Below are positions 14,592-14,693 of a DNA stretch of 14,693 nt, piece by piece (the stretch's first letter is position 1; each line of letters opens with the position of its first letter). The stretch lies in the NCBI GenBank assembly GCA_002339165.1, contig DDJS01000061.1, positions 348 through 15,040 on the forward strand. Direction: 5' to 3'. The notes beneath the pieces were generated by a model. The model did no database searches. It worked only from the letters and a program-made list of their open reading frames with translations, and was not told where the DNA came from. The stretch comes from Cellvibrionales bacterium UBA2618. Its GTDB lineage: Bacteria; Pseudomonadota; Gammaproteobacteria; Pseudomonadales; Porticoccaceae. A program made the position numbers and the translations under genes.

Positions 14592-14693
14592 ATAATTCTT
14601 TAAAAGCCGATGTGGCAGACCATTGACAGCCGTATTTTGACGAGAGGGTTGGCGTAGTGCTCAATAGTTGGGCTGATTATGTTCTCCACTTTA

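Noticed and set aside
14600..14692. Minus-strand open stretch reaching the right window edge, ending at a TAA at 14602-14600
   Set aside because: It is only about 30 codons, a length common by chance, with no recognisable sequence. It could be the end of a gene upstream of lexA, but that cannot be judged here.
1..14693. CRISPR arrays, tRNA or rRNA genes, riboswitches, prophage or toxin-antitoxin modules
   Set aside because: No regularly spaced repeats, cloverleaf-like or conserved rRNA sequence, known aptamer core, or paired small ORFs of that kind were seen on either strand.

Overview
The window looks like a chromosomal segment of a free-living, probably marine gammaproteobacterium. The evidence is E. 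coli- and Pseudomonas-like versions of TopA, LexA, TatD and Slt, an SOS box pair upstream of lexA almost like that of E. coli, and a TonB-dependent receptor plus a secreted GH3 exo-glucosidase typical of polysaccharide-degrading marine lineages (a Cellvibrionales-like host is a guess). Base composition looks even, near 50% GC. I see no rRNA, tRNA, CRISPR array, intact insertion sequence or phage module.

Region by region. (1) Positions 1-239, minus: the first 79 codons of a TonB-dependent receptor of the Xanthomonas/Caulobacter type. It is followed by about 490 bp without an intact gene, which may hold a frameshifted gene remnant (388-653). (2) 733-1347, minus: a class I SAM-dependent methyltransferase. 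It is divergent from (3), a LytS/AlgZ-like sensor kinase and a LytTR response regulator (1495-3518, plus) joined by an ATGA overlap. (4) A 391-bp regulatory gap with a consensus TATAAT and a CTAGTGG palindrome/repeat leads into an exported 829-residue GH3 glucosidase with an ExoP-like C-terminal domain (3910-6399, plus). (5) 6434-9811, minus: universal stress protein, Slt-type lytic transglycosylase and TatD hydrolase, in that transcription order. (6) 9878-13521, plus: a one-helix membrane protein of unknown function, topA (three zinc-ribbon-like C-terminal modules), and an 81-residue protein of unknown function. (7) A 405-bp convergent gap with two strong hairpins and a possible mobile-element scrap. 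(8) 13927-14532, minus: lexA, with a promoter overlapped by two tandem LexA boxes.

How the genes may work together. The left third suggests a small glucan-use locus: outer-membrane receptor, sensor/regulator pair and periplasmic or secreted exo-glucosidase. This is inference from proximity only, because the receptor is transcribed away from the others. The right two thirds are housekeeping: cell-wall turnover (Slt), nucleic-acid hydrolysis or repair (TatD), stress (Usp), DNA supercoiling (TopA) and SOS control (LexA). I do not find a clearly new multi-gene system. The least explained items are the decayed ORF at 388-653, the two unknown proteins flanking topA, and the structured DNA around 3759-3816 and 13622-13895.
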